Below the pieces are notes generated by a model. It was not told the DNA's origin, searched no databases, and saw nothing but the letters and a program-made list of their open reading frames with translations. A program made the position numbers and the translations under genes. From positions 1 through 11,960 of the forward strand of contig JAEWWM010000062.1 in the NCBI GenBank assembly GCA_023458915.1: DNA of 11,960 bases. The letters run 5' to 3'. The DNA comes from Bacillota bacterium. Lineage in GTDB: Bacteria > Bacillota > Clostridia > Oscillospirales > Acutalibacteraceae. Below, in pieces: positions 1 to 5,723 of the stretch. Each line of letters begins with the position of its first letter. The stretch's first letter is position 1.

Positions 1-44
1 GCTTTTACTGCTTCCAGTCTTTTTTCGTAGCCAAACTTAACCAT
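1..44 (-). CDS. IS3-family transposase OrfA, N-terminal fragment (cut by window edge)
   Basis: Minus-strand ATG at 44-42, six nt downstream of a strong GAGGTGG ribosome binding site (57-51). The visible residues are MVKFGYEKRLEAVK, a typical opening for the helix-turn-helix OrfA protein of IS150-group elements (usually M-x-K-[YF]-x-x-E-x-K/R-x-x-x-V). OrfA binds the terminal repeats, and together with OrfB by programmed frameshift makes the DDE transposase. Only 14 complete codons are inside the window, so the family call rests mainly on the adjacent terminal repeat. The rest of the gene lies to the left. Confidence 0.65.
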   Translation of the reverse strand, partial: MVKFGYEKRLEAVK

Positions 45-67
45 TAATATCCACCTCAAAAATTAGA

Positions 68-97
68 TTTTTTGTCTAGCTTTTTGGGTGCAGTTCA
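68..97 (-). repeat. Terminal inverted repeat (IRL) of the IS150-group element
   Basis: On the minus strand the 30 nt from 97 to 68 begin with TG and carry TGAACTGCACCC, five A residues, then GCTAGACA. This matches the terminal repeat style of IS3-family, IS150-group elements. The matching right repeat lies outside the window, so the repeat's exact inner boundary is approximate. Confidence 0.72.
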
Positions 98-484
98 GGA
101 GGGGGAATAGGACTTATAGGCCTACGACCTTTGAACCTTGGTTTTATAAAAAATGCAAAACTTTTTGAGAATGTTTAATGCTATCTTTGTAAGGATATAT
201 GTTTAATTGTTAATTTGTATAAAATATCAGAAATGTTGTTGCGTATTTTGTGTAATCGTGATAACATTACTCTATCTTTCTAAAAAATACGCTATTTTTA
301 AAAGCGCCTACTTTATGATAACTTAACTGTTTTTTCTCCCGCTATATGGCGAGAGAGAAAGCTAAAATGATTACTTAAGCAACGCTACTATATGGTGTGC
401 AAAATTTTCTTTATTGTGATAGTATGGTTTTAAGTTGTAGATAATAGCTTTGTTGGCTATTGGCAAGGGAGATGAGATAAAATA
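98..484. other. 387-nt gene-free stretch between the IS end and the ABC exporter gene
   Basis: No open frame with a ribosome binding site is convincing here. It holds (i) a segment at 98-130 that on the minus strand resembles a tRNA 3' half but with a disrupted T-loop; (ii) an inverted repeat GCGTATTTT (241-249) / AAAATACGC (284-292) enclosing a second one, GTAAT (252-256) / ATTAC (266-270); (iii) a competing AT-rich hairpin AAAAATA-CGC-TATTTTT (283-299); and (iv) a 29-nt hairpin at 332-360. The promoter of the ABC exporter must lie here or further upstream, but I found no -35/-10 pair with good spacing; GATAAT at 440-445 is the best lone -10 candidate. The ribosome binding site of the downstream gene (AGGGAGATGAG) is at 466-476. 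Confidence 0.6.
332..360 (+). repeat. 29-nt intergenic hairpin, copy 1
   Basis: TTTTCTCCCGC (332-342) pairs with GCGAGAGAGAAA (349-360) around a six-base loop: three G-C pairs, one C/A mismatch, then eight pairs including one G-T wobble. The pyrimidine arm comes first and the purine arm last, and no T run follows on either strand, so it is not a canonical intrinsic terminator. It closely resembles the minus strand of the hairpin at 5630-5658, including the off-centre GGCGAG. Confidence 0.6.
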
Positions 485-2242
485 ATGAAATTGAAATTAA
501 AGGCTAAAAATATTAAAAAGATAATATCCTACTATAAGCCTTATAAAAGAATATTTTTCCTTGATTTATTTTTTGCAGTAATGAGTTCGGTGATAGTTTT
601 AACAATTCCCTTGATTGTTAAATATATAACCGAAACCGTTATTAATTTCCCGAAAGACCAAGCTGTGAAATATGTAAGCTGGCTCGGAATTGCAATGCTT
701 GCGCTTCTGGTAATTCATTTTGGATGTGATTATTTTATAACATATTATGGTCATCTTATGGGCGCAAAAATAGAAAAAGATATGCGTTCAGAAATATTTG
801 ATCATTACCAAAAATTATCACTCAATTTTTATGATGACCAAAAAGTTGGGCAATTGATGTCACGTATAACCGTAGATCTTAGCAATATCAGCGAATTTTT
901 GCATCATGCCCCCGAAGAAATAATAGTTTCTTCCGGCAGGATTATCATAGCTTTTGTTATATTTTTTATTTTAAACTGCAAACTTGCGCTTATTTTGCTG
1001 GGGCTTTTTATTATAATGGTTATTTTTACATGGTTTTTTATGCCTAAAATGAACAAAGCTTTTATAAAAAATCATGAAAAAATATCTGATATAAACGCTC
1101 AGATTGAAGATACTTTATCTGGAATTCGTGTTGTGAAGTCATTTGCTAACGAAAAGCTTGAGATCAAAAAATTTGAAAATAAAAATAATGAGTTTTTGGA
1201 AAGCAAAAGAGAAACTTTTAATATAATGAGCATTTTTTACCCCGGAATAATGTCTTTTATAACTAGCATGGTGCCGGCAATTGTGGTGGTTGGAGTGCTT
1301 TATATAATAAATTATAATGCGTCTATAAGCGACCTTATCACATTTTTGCTTTATGAAGATGCTGTTGTAGGCCCGATTTTTGGGATTTTAAATTTAGTTG
1401 AGCAATTTCAAGAAAGTGCAGCCGGATACAAAAGATTCACAGAAATTCTTGCCATTAACCCCGAGATTCAGGATAAACCCAGTGCTATTGAACTCGAAAA
1501 TGTTAAAGGTAATATAATTTTTAATGATGTATCGTTTAAGTACGCAAAGGCGAACAAAAATATATTTTCGAGCATTAACCTTAGCATCAAAACCGGTGAT
1601 TATGTAGCGATCGTCGGGGCATCTGGAGTGGGCAAATCGACTCTTTGCAGCTTGATCCCCAGGTTTTATGATGTTACCAGTGGAAGCATAACAATTGACG
1701 GAGTAGATATAAAAGATGTTAAACTTAGAAGCCTTAGAAACAACATAGGTGTTGTTCAGCAGGATGTGTATCTATTTGCCGATAATATTTACGAAAATAT
1801 TCGCTACGGGAAACCGGATGCCACTCGTGAGGAAATAATTTTAGCTGCAAAAAAAGCTTACGCACATGATTTTATAATGAACTTCCCGGACGGTTATGAA
1901 ACTCAAGCCGGGCAAAAAGGTTCAAGGCTTTCCGGCGGGCAAAAGCAAAGAATATCTATCGCAAGAGTATTTTTAAAAAATCCGCCAATTTTAATTTTAG
2001 ATGAGGCTACCTCCTCGCTCGATAGAGAAAGCGAAAGGCTGGTTCAGCTTTCATTCGAAGAGCTTGCTAAAAACCGCACCACTATTGTTATAGCGCATCG
2101 GCTTACAACCATAGAAAACGCAAAAAGTATAATAGTTGTCGACGAAAACGGCGTTAAGGAATATGAATCACAAGAGGAATTGCTTTCTGAAATAGGATCT
2201 TACGAAGAGATTTATAAAATAGCTACGAATCAGATGGTGTGA
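485..2242 (+). CDS. ABC exporter half-transporter (MsbA/BmrA/LmrA type, fused membrane and ATPase domains)
   Basis: A 585-residue half-transporter expected to work as a membrane dimer that exports lipids, drugs or peptides using ATP. An exporter-type membrane domain with about six helices spans residues 22-305. The nucleotide-binding domain follows, with Walker A GASGVGKST at 378-386, Q-loop Gln at 425/426, signature LSGGQ at 482-486, Walker B ending in D506 with catalytic Glu E507, the SSLD D-loop, and the H-loop His at 538. All catalytic residues are present, so the ATPase site is not degenerate. ATG at 485 follows AGGGAGATGAG. The next gene starts 16 nt after the stop, implying co-transcription with rsmA. 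No second half-transporter gene is adjacent, favouring a homodimer. The substrate cannot be predicted from sequence. Confidence 0.93.
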   Translation: MKLKLKAKNIKKIISYYKPYKRIFFLDLFFAVMSSVIVLTIPLIVKYITETVINFPKDQAVKYVSWLGIAMLALLVIHFGCDYFITYYGHLMGAKIEKDMRSEIFDHYQKLSLNFYDDQKVGQLMSRITVDLSNISEFLHHAPEEIIVSSGRIIIAFVIFFILNCKLALILLGLFIIMVIFTWFFMPKMNKAFIKNHEKISDINAQIEDTLSGIRVVKSFANEKLEIKKFENKNNEFLESKRETFNIMSIFYPGIMSFITSMVPAIVVVGVLYIINYNASISDLITFLLYEDAVVGPIFGILNLVEQFQESAAGYKRFTEILAINPEIQDKPSAIELENVKGNIIFNDVSFKYAKANKNIFSSINLSIKTGDYVAIVGASGVGKSTLCSLIPRFYDVTSGSITIDGVDIKDVKLRSLRNNIGVVQQDVYLFADNIYENIRYGKPDATREEIILAAKKAYAHDFIMNFPDGYETQAGQKGSRLSGGQKQRISIARVFLKNPPILILDEATSSLDRESERLVQLSFEELAKNRTTIVIAHRLTTIENAKSIIVVDENGVKEYESQEELLSEIGSYEEIYKIATNQMV

Positions 2243-2258
2243 ACAGGGGAATTTTGAT

Positions 2259-3146
2259 TTGGAAAATCTGTCAGATATCGGTACGGTAAAAAAACTTTTA
2301 GGAAAGTACGGATTTAAATTTTCGAAAACTTTAGGGCAAAATTTTATAGTCAGCCCTTCAGTTTGCCCAAAAATGGCAAGTGAGTGCGCAAAATCTCCTG
2401 AGGCGGGAATAATTGAAATAGGACCGGGTATAGGGGTGCTAACAGTTGAGCTTGCAAAACGCTTTAAAAAAGTGGATTCAATTGAGATAGATAAAAAACT
2501 CATCCCGATATTGCAAGAAACTACTTCAGAATTTAAAAATATTAAGATAATTAATAATGATATTTTAAAAGTCAATTTGCATGAAATTATTAAAACTGAG
2601 TTCACAGGATTTAACGAAATCTGTGTTTGTGCTAATTTGCCGTATTATATTACATCGGAAATTATAATGTACATTCTTGAAAGTGAACTTGGAATTAAGT
2701 CCATAGTGGTTATGGTGCAAAAAGAAGCTGCGGAAAGAATTTGCGCTGAGCCTGGGACGCGCGAATCCGGAGCAATAAGCTTGGCTGTTAGGTTTTACGG
2801 AGAGCCGAAAATTCTTTTTAATGTTAAAAAAGGCTGCTTTTTACCATCACCAAATGTTGATTCAAGCGTTATAAAAATAGAACTTGATAAAACAAAATCA
2901 AAAGATATTAAAAATAAAAAAATGTTTTTTAAAGTTGTCAAGGTTGCTTACTCAAAAAGAAGAAAAAATCTTTTAAATTCCTTGAGTATGGGCCTTGAGA
3001 TTTCAAAAGTTAAAATAAAAGAAATTTTAAAAATAGCGGAAATAAATCCGTCATATCGCGCTGAGCAGCTAAAATTCGAGGATTTTGTTAAAATTTCTGA
3101 TGCACTAAATATTAAAGAATTAATCAAAAAAATATACACAAGGTAA
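2259..3146 (+). CDS. rsmA: 16S rRNA (adenine1518-N6/adenine1519-N6) dimethyltransferase RsmA/KsgA
   Basis: A 295-residue SAM-dependent enzyme that dimethylates the two adjacent adenines in the 3'-terminal hairpin of 16S rRNA (A1518/A1519) during late small-subunit assembly; loss gives kasugamycin resistance. Visible family motifs are LGQNFIVS (25-32), the SAM site EIGPGIG (53-59) with acidic SIEID (74-78), the catalytic NLPYYITSE (126-134), QKEAAERI (154-161), FLPSPNVDSSVI (194-205) and the rRNA-binding C-terminal segment with SKRRKNLLNSL and RAEQL. Length is normal. The start is TTG at 2259, eight nt after AGGGGA; no ATG competes before the conserved N-terminus. In many Firmicutes rsmA follows rnmV (M5 RNase), whereas here it follows an ABC exporter by 16 nt. 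Confidence 0.97.
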   Translation: MENLSDIGTVKKLLGKYGFKFSKTLGQNFIVSPSVCPKMASECAKSPEAGIIEIGPGIGVLTVELAKRFKKVDSIEIDKKLIPILQETTSEFKNIKIINNDILKVNLHEIIKTEFTGFNEICVCANLPYYITSEIIMYILESELGIKSIVVMVQKEAAERICAEPGTRESGAISLAVRFYGEPKILFNVKKGCFLPSPNVDSSVIKIELDKTKSKDIKNKKMFFKVVKVAYSKRRKNLLNSLSMGLEISKVKIKEILKIAEINPSYRAEQLKFEDFVKISDALNIKELIKKIYTR

Positions 3147-3172
3147 AAATTGGGAAAGGAAATAATGAAGTG

Positions 3173-3202
3173 TTGAAATTTTGATTAATTTTATAATATA
3201 AT
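3173..3202 (+). promoter_or_regulatory. Sigma-A-type promoter of the Ser-rich secreted protein gene
   Basis: TTGAAA at 3173-3178 and TATAAT at 3197-3202 are 18 nt apart; a second overlapping TATAAT occurs at 3192-3197 but leaves only 13 nt. The start of transcription would fall near 3209, giving a leader of about 40 nt with the ribosome binding site AAAAGGA at 3231-3237. Confidence 0.68.
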
Positions 3203-3249
3203 TAAGAATATGTAAAATAATTTTAATACGAAAAGGATTTTAAAATTTT

Positions 3250-3903
3250 ATGAAAAATCATAATATTAGCAAAAAAGTCTTGTCAATTGCACTTTCAGTT
3301 GGAGTTTCTTCTGTACCACTTTCCAGCGTGCATGCTATGTTAAATGGTGGTGGAAATAAAAAAGAAGAACTAAAAACAACAACTCAATCAAGTAGTTCTT
3401 CAAGCTCAAGCACAAGTTCAAGTTCAAGCTCAAGCACAGATTCAAGTTCAAGCTCAAGCACAAGCACAAGCTCAAGCTCAAGTTCTAGCTCTAGCTCTAC
3501 GAATGAGTATTTTAAAAATATAAAGTTATCACCTGACTGGAGGTTGGGTGATGAGAAATACGCAACCGAAGAAGCCCAAATGCTGAATATAGTAAATCAA
3601 AAATGGGGGGAATTTTGGGACGCTGCCATGGATGCTGCCAGGATTGCTGCCATAGATGATTCCCGGTATGCTGCCCAGGATACTGTTTGGAATGCTGCCC
3701 GGTATGCTGACTGTAATTTTAGGGATGCTGCCTGGGAGAGAGGCAGTGCAGCTTATAAAGCTATTGTTTATGCTGCTAACAATGGTGAGAAAATTACAAC
3801 TAAGGATGGAACTAAAATTTCAATTGGAAGTATAGAATACCTTAACCATCTAATGAAAGTTTTAGATAAGCAGACTGAGATATTGAAAAGTTGTACTGAT
3901 TAA
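3250..3903 (+). CDS. Secreted protein with Ser/Thr microsatellite linker and Ala-Ala tetrad repeats; function unknown
   Basis: I do not recognise this 217-residue protein. Residues 1-29 are a signal peptide (KK, a hydrophobic core LSIALSVGVSSVPL, and a likely cut after SVHA), so it should be exported. Residues 47-84 are almost pure Ser with some Thr and one Asp, a flexible, possibly glycosylated linker. Residues 124-155 form eight four-residue units with the pattern [D/N/Y/I]-A-A-x (DAAM, DAAR, IAAI, YAAQ, NAAR), and one more (DAAW) follows at 159-162; this would make an amphipathic helix with a narrow Ala face. The tail ends in a predicted helix with one Cys (C215); another Cys is at 155. 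There is no membrane anchor, lipobox or LPXTG. ATG at 3250 follows AAAAGGA and its own promoter. The stop overlaps that of tadA. Secretion is fairly certain; function is open. Confidence 0.8.
   Translation: MKNHNISKKVLSIALSVGVSSVPLSSVHAMLNGGGNKKEELKTTTQSSSSSSSSTSSSSSSSTDSSSSSSTSTSSSSSSSSSSTNEYFKNIKLSPDWRLGDEKYATEEAQMLNIVNQKWGEFWDAAMDAARIAAIDDSRYAAQDTVWNAARYADCNFRDAAWERGSAAYKAIVYAANNGEKITTKDGTKISIGSIEYLNHLMKVLDKQTEILKSCTD
3388..3498 (+). repeat. Hexanucleotide Ser-coding microsatellite
   Basis: The Ser/Thr linker is encoded by alternating AGC/AGT and TCA/ACA codons, giving a 6-nt period (AGCTCA, AGTTCA, AGCACA). A longer 24-nt unit of four hexamers occurs twice, separated by the single Asp codon. 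Slippage by whole units would keep the reading frame and change linker length only. Confidence 0.85.
3619..3714 (+). repeat. 12-nt period (four-codon) Ala-Ala repeat with a 36-nt super-period
   Basis: GCTGCC, encoding Ala-Ala, recurs every 12 nt. The 12-mer CCCGGTATGCTG is repeated exactly at 3662-3673 and 3698-3709, 36 nt apart, and a diverged copy (CCATGGATGCTG) lies 36 nt earlier at 3626. The tract therefore probably grew by duplication of a 36-nt unit encoding 12 residues. The register slips by one residue after 155. Confidence 0.72.
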
Positions 3904-4367
3904 AGTTTAATTCCCCGAAGCTTTTTAAAAAATTCAGTTAAAATATTAGAGCACTCTTTTTCAAGAATTCCGCTTGTAATTTCCGGTTTATGGTTAAATG
4001 GCGGGTTGAATAGATTTATAACTGAACCGCACGAACCTGCTTTTTTATCTTTTGCACCGTAAACCAGGCGAGAAATTCGGGAATTAATTATTGCTCCCGC
4101 GCACATAGGGCAAGGTTCTAAAGTTACATAAAGGGTACAGCCGAGTAGCCTCCAGCTTTGCAAAAAGTTGCAGGCATTATTTATGGCTTCAATTTCAGCG
4201 TGCGAAAGAGCATTTTTAGAACTTTCGCGCCGATTTCTGCCGGCCGCGATAATTTTATTTTCAAAAACTATAACTGCTCCTACCGGAACTTCATTTTCAA
4301 ATTCAGCTTTTTTAGCTTCTTTTAAAGCTTCCAGCATAAATTTTTCGTCTAGGTTGTTAGCTATCAT
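3900..4367 (-). CDS. tadA: tRNA adenosine(34) deaminase TadA
   Basis: A 155-residue zinc deaminase that converts A34 to inosine in the anticodon of tRNA-Arg(ACG), allowing it to read CGU, CGC and CGA. The cytidine/deoxycytidylate deaminase fold is clear: NEVPVGAVIV (25-34), HAE at 57-59 (H57 zinc ligand, E59 proton shuttle) and PCPMCAGA (85-92, zinc ligands C86 and C89), then the TadA-specific SRISRLVYGAKDKKAGSCGS, FNHKPEITSGILEKECS and FFKKLR tail. Length is normal for the family. Start ATG is at 4367-4365, with AAGGA at 4384-4380 inside the end of the upstream CDF gene, whose stop is only 8 nt away, so the two are an operon. Its TAA overlaps the TAA of the convergent Ser-rich gene, leaving no room for a terminator between them. 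Confidence 0.97.
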   Translation of the reverse strand: MIANNLDEKFMLEALKEAKKAEFENEVPVGAVIVFENKIIAAGRNRRESSKNALSHAEIEAINNACNFLQSWRLLGCTLYVTLEPCPMCAGAIINSRISRLVYGAKDKKAGSCGSVINLFNPPFNHKPEITSGILEKECSNILTEFFKKLRGIKL

Positions 4368-4375
4368 GTAATTTT

Positions 4376-5587
4376 TTATTCCTTGATTAAAGTATCTTCT
4401 GACGGATGTTGGTCAAAATAGTTTCTGTCAATATTGACTATGCATTCATAGTTTTGATTAATTGCTTTAACGCTGAGCTTCACGGCGTTTATTATCTCAT
4501 CGTTTGTTTTTTCTATGTCGTATGGAACGGAGACATGAAATATTAAATTCGGAGTGCTTCCGGGCACGATTCGAAGATCATAAATTTTAGCGTCTTTATG
4601 TATCAGCGTTATTAGTTTTGAAAGTTTATCCCTCATATCATTTACAACTTCGTCGTCCGTTTCAATTGGGTCCATGTGGATTATAGTAGGGCAGCTGAAT
4701 TGTTCTTTTAGTTTTTTTTCAACGCAGTCTACGGAATCGTGAAGTTCCATAATATTTTTATTCGCGGGCATTTCAGCGTGGAGCGAAATCATGCTTCTGC
4801 CGGGACCGTAATTGTGTACTGTTAAATCGTGTACACCTAAAATGTCAGGTGAAGAAAGGACAATTTCATTTATTTCTTTAACGAATTCAATGCTTGGCGG
4901 TTCACCGAGAAGAGGTTTTATTGTTTCTTTAATCATGTTTACGCCTGTAAAAATTATAAAAAGCGCGACTATTATGCCAATGTAAGCATCTATCGATACA
5001 CCTGTGAGGTATGTAATCCCAATTCCTATGAGTATTGTTACGGTTATAATGGAGTCCATGATACTGTCAAAAGCTGTGGCTTTCATGGCTGTTGAATTAA
5101 TAATATTTCCGATTTTTTTGTTAAATACTCCGAGCCAAAGCTTAATTATTAAAGAGCAAAGAAGTATTATTACAGGTATCAATCCCGATGAAACAGGTTC
5201 AGGCTCAAAAATTTTCTCAATAGACGATTTAGTAAATTCAATTCCCATGAATATTATGGCGATTGAAACTATAAGCCCTGAAATGTATTCAATTCTGCCG
5301 TATCCAAACGGATGTTCTTTGTCTGCGGGGCTGTTAGAAGTTTTAAAACATATAAGTGTGACAATTGATGAAACGGCGTCTGAAAGGTTGTTGAATGCAT
5401 CGGCACTTATGGCTATTGATGATGTTAAAAAACCTATAAAAAATTTACTTATAGCTAATATTAAATTGAGTATTATGCCAATTACACCGCTTACCATACC
5501 AAAGCTTCTTCTAACATCTAAATTGTTAGGATTGTTACTATTTTTAACGAATTTTTTAATAAGATAATTAGTCATATTAATTTTCAC
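4376..5587 (-). CDS. Cation diffusion facilitator (CDF) exporter, probable Mn2+ efflux (MntE-like)
   Basis: A 403-residue CDF antiporter that expels divalent metal in exchange for protons. Six membrane helices lie between residues 30 and 220. The transport site is SADAFNNLSD in helix 2 (N66, D70) and FDSIMD in helix 5 (D174, D178), that is Asn-Asp-Asp-Asp. This is the arrangement known in Mn2+-exporting MntE-type CDFs, while Zn2+ exporters usually have His/Asp. HPFGYGRIE (92-100) is the usual CDF loop. A cytoplasmic ferredoxin-like domain (about 230-305, with VHNYGPG) is followed by a roughly 90-residue extra C-terminal domain (from DPIETDDE at 306), seen in clostridial CDFs. The start is GTG at 5587, or ATG at 5575; the only strong ribosome binding site (GGAGGT, 5611-5606) is oddly far from either. 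First gene of an operon with tadA. Confidence 0.93.
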   Translation of the reverse strand: MKINMTNYLIKKFVKNSNNPNNLDVRRSFGMVSGVIGIILNLILAISKFFIGFLTSSIAISADAFNNLSDAVSSIVTLICFKTSNSPADKEHPFGYGRIEYISGLIVSIAIIFMGIEFTKSSIEKIFEPEPVSSGLIPVIILLCSLIIKLWLGVFNKKIGNIINSTAMKATAFDSIMDSIITVTILIGIGITYLTGVSIDAYIGIIVALFIIFTGVNMIKETIKPLLGEPPSIEFVKEINEIVLSSPDILGVHDLTVHNYGPGRSMISLHAEMPANKNIMELHDSVDCVEKKLKEQFSCPTIIHMDPIETDDEVVNDMRDKLSKLITLIHKDAKIYDLRIVPGSTPNLIFHVSVPYDIEKTNDEIINAVKLSVKAINQNYECIVNIDRNYFDQHPSEDTLIKE

Positions 5588-5602
5588 AGACTAATGACTG
5601 TG
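5585..5602 (-). promoter_or_regulatory. Small hairpin over the start of the CDF gene, between its Shine-Dalgarno and the ATG
   Basis: CACAG (5585-5589) and CTGTG (5598-5602) pair around eight bases. On the minus strand the order is GGAGGT (5611-5606), this hairpin, then ATG at 5575; the alternative GTG start (5587-5585) lies inside the 3' arm. Folding would bring the Shine-Dalgarno to about 13 nt from the ATG. The stem is seen directly; a role in start selection is inference. Confidence 0.4.
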
Positions 5603-5629
5603 GTTACCTCCAATTAGAATAAAATTCAC

Positions 5630-5658
5630 TTTTCCCCCTCGCCGCTGGCGGGGGAAAA
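5630..5658 (-). repeat. 29-nt intergenic hairpin, copy 2
   Basis: TTTTCCCCC (5630-5638) pairs perfectly with GGGGGAAAA (5650-5658); the inside forms GCC/GGC around GCT with a two-base bulge. The minus strand reads TTTTCCCCCGC, CAGC, GGCGAGGGGGAAAA, very like copy 1 at 332-360. It lies after the stop of the cohesin-like gene and inside the predicted leader of the CDF gene. It may stop transcription from the upstream gene, but neither strand shows a T run directly after the stem. Confidence 0.68.
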
Positions 5659-5694
5659 TAAATATACTAATATTATAAGTTATTAAATGGAGGT

Positions 5695-5723
5695 ATTATA
5701 CTACTTTTCAGAGCCCTTGTTAA
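5695..5723 (-). promoter_or_regulatory. Sigma-A-type promoter of the CDF-tadA operon
   Basis: On the minus strand TTAACA (5723-5718) and a perfect TATAAT (5700-5695) are separated by 17 nt. The promoter overlaps the last codons and stop of the upstream cohesin-like gene. Transcription would begin near 5688 and give a leader of about 100 nt that includes the hairpin at 5630-5658. Confidence 0.65.

Larger units (their letters stand above)
1..97 (-). mobile_element. Left end of an IS3-family (IS150-group) insertion sequence, continuing beyond the window
   Basis: Read on the minus strand, the element starts at 97 with TGAACTGCACCC followed by an A run and AGCTAGACA, which is the usual form of IS150-group terminal inverted repeats (TG start, then CACCCAAAAAG-like sequence, then GACA). 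About 50 nt further in, a ribosome binding site and an ATG open a reading frame that looks like the beginning of an IS3-family OrfA. Order, spacing and orientation of terminal repeat, ribosome binding site and OrfA all fit such an element. Only its left end is present, so intactness, the OrfA/OrfB frameshift and the right repeat cannot be judged. The three or four bases next to the end (plus-strand GGA or GGAG from 98) would be one copy of the target duplication. Confidence 0.8.

Noticed and set aside
3388..3714. CRISPR-like array in the repeat region of the small secreted gene
   Set aside because: The repeats have 6-, 12- and 36-nt periods in phase with codons and no unique spacers; they are coding repeats.
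5588..5690. yybP-ykoY Mn2+ riboswitch in the CDF leader
   Set aside because: The leader is of the right length and in a fitting place, but none of the conserved loop sequences of that riboswitch can be found; the main structure is the simple 29-nt hairpin.
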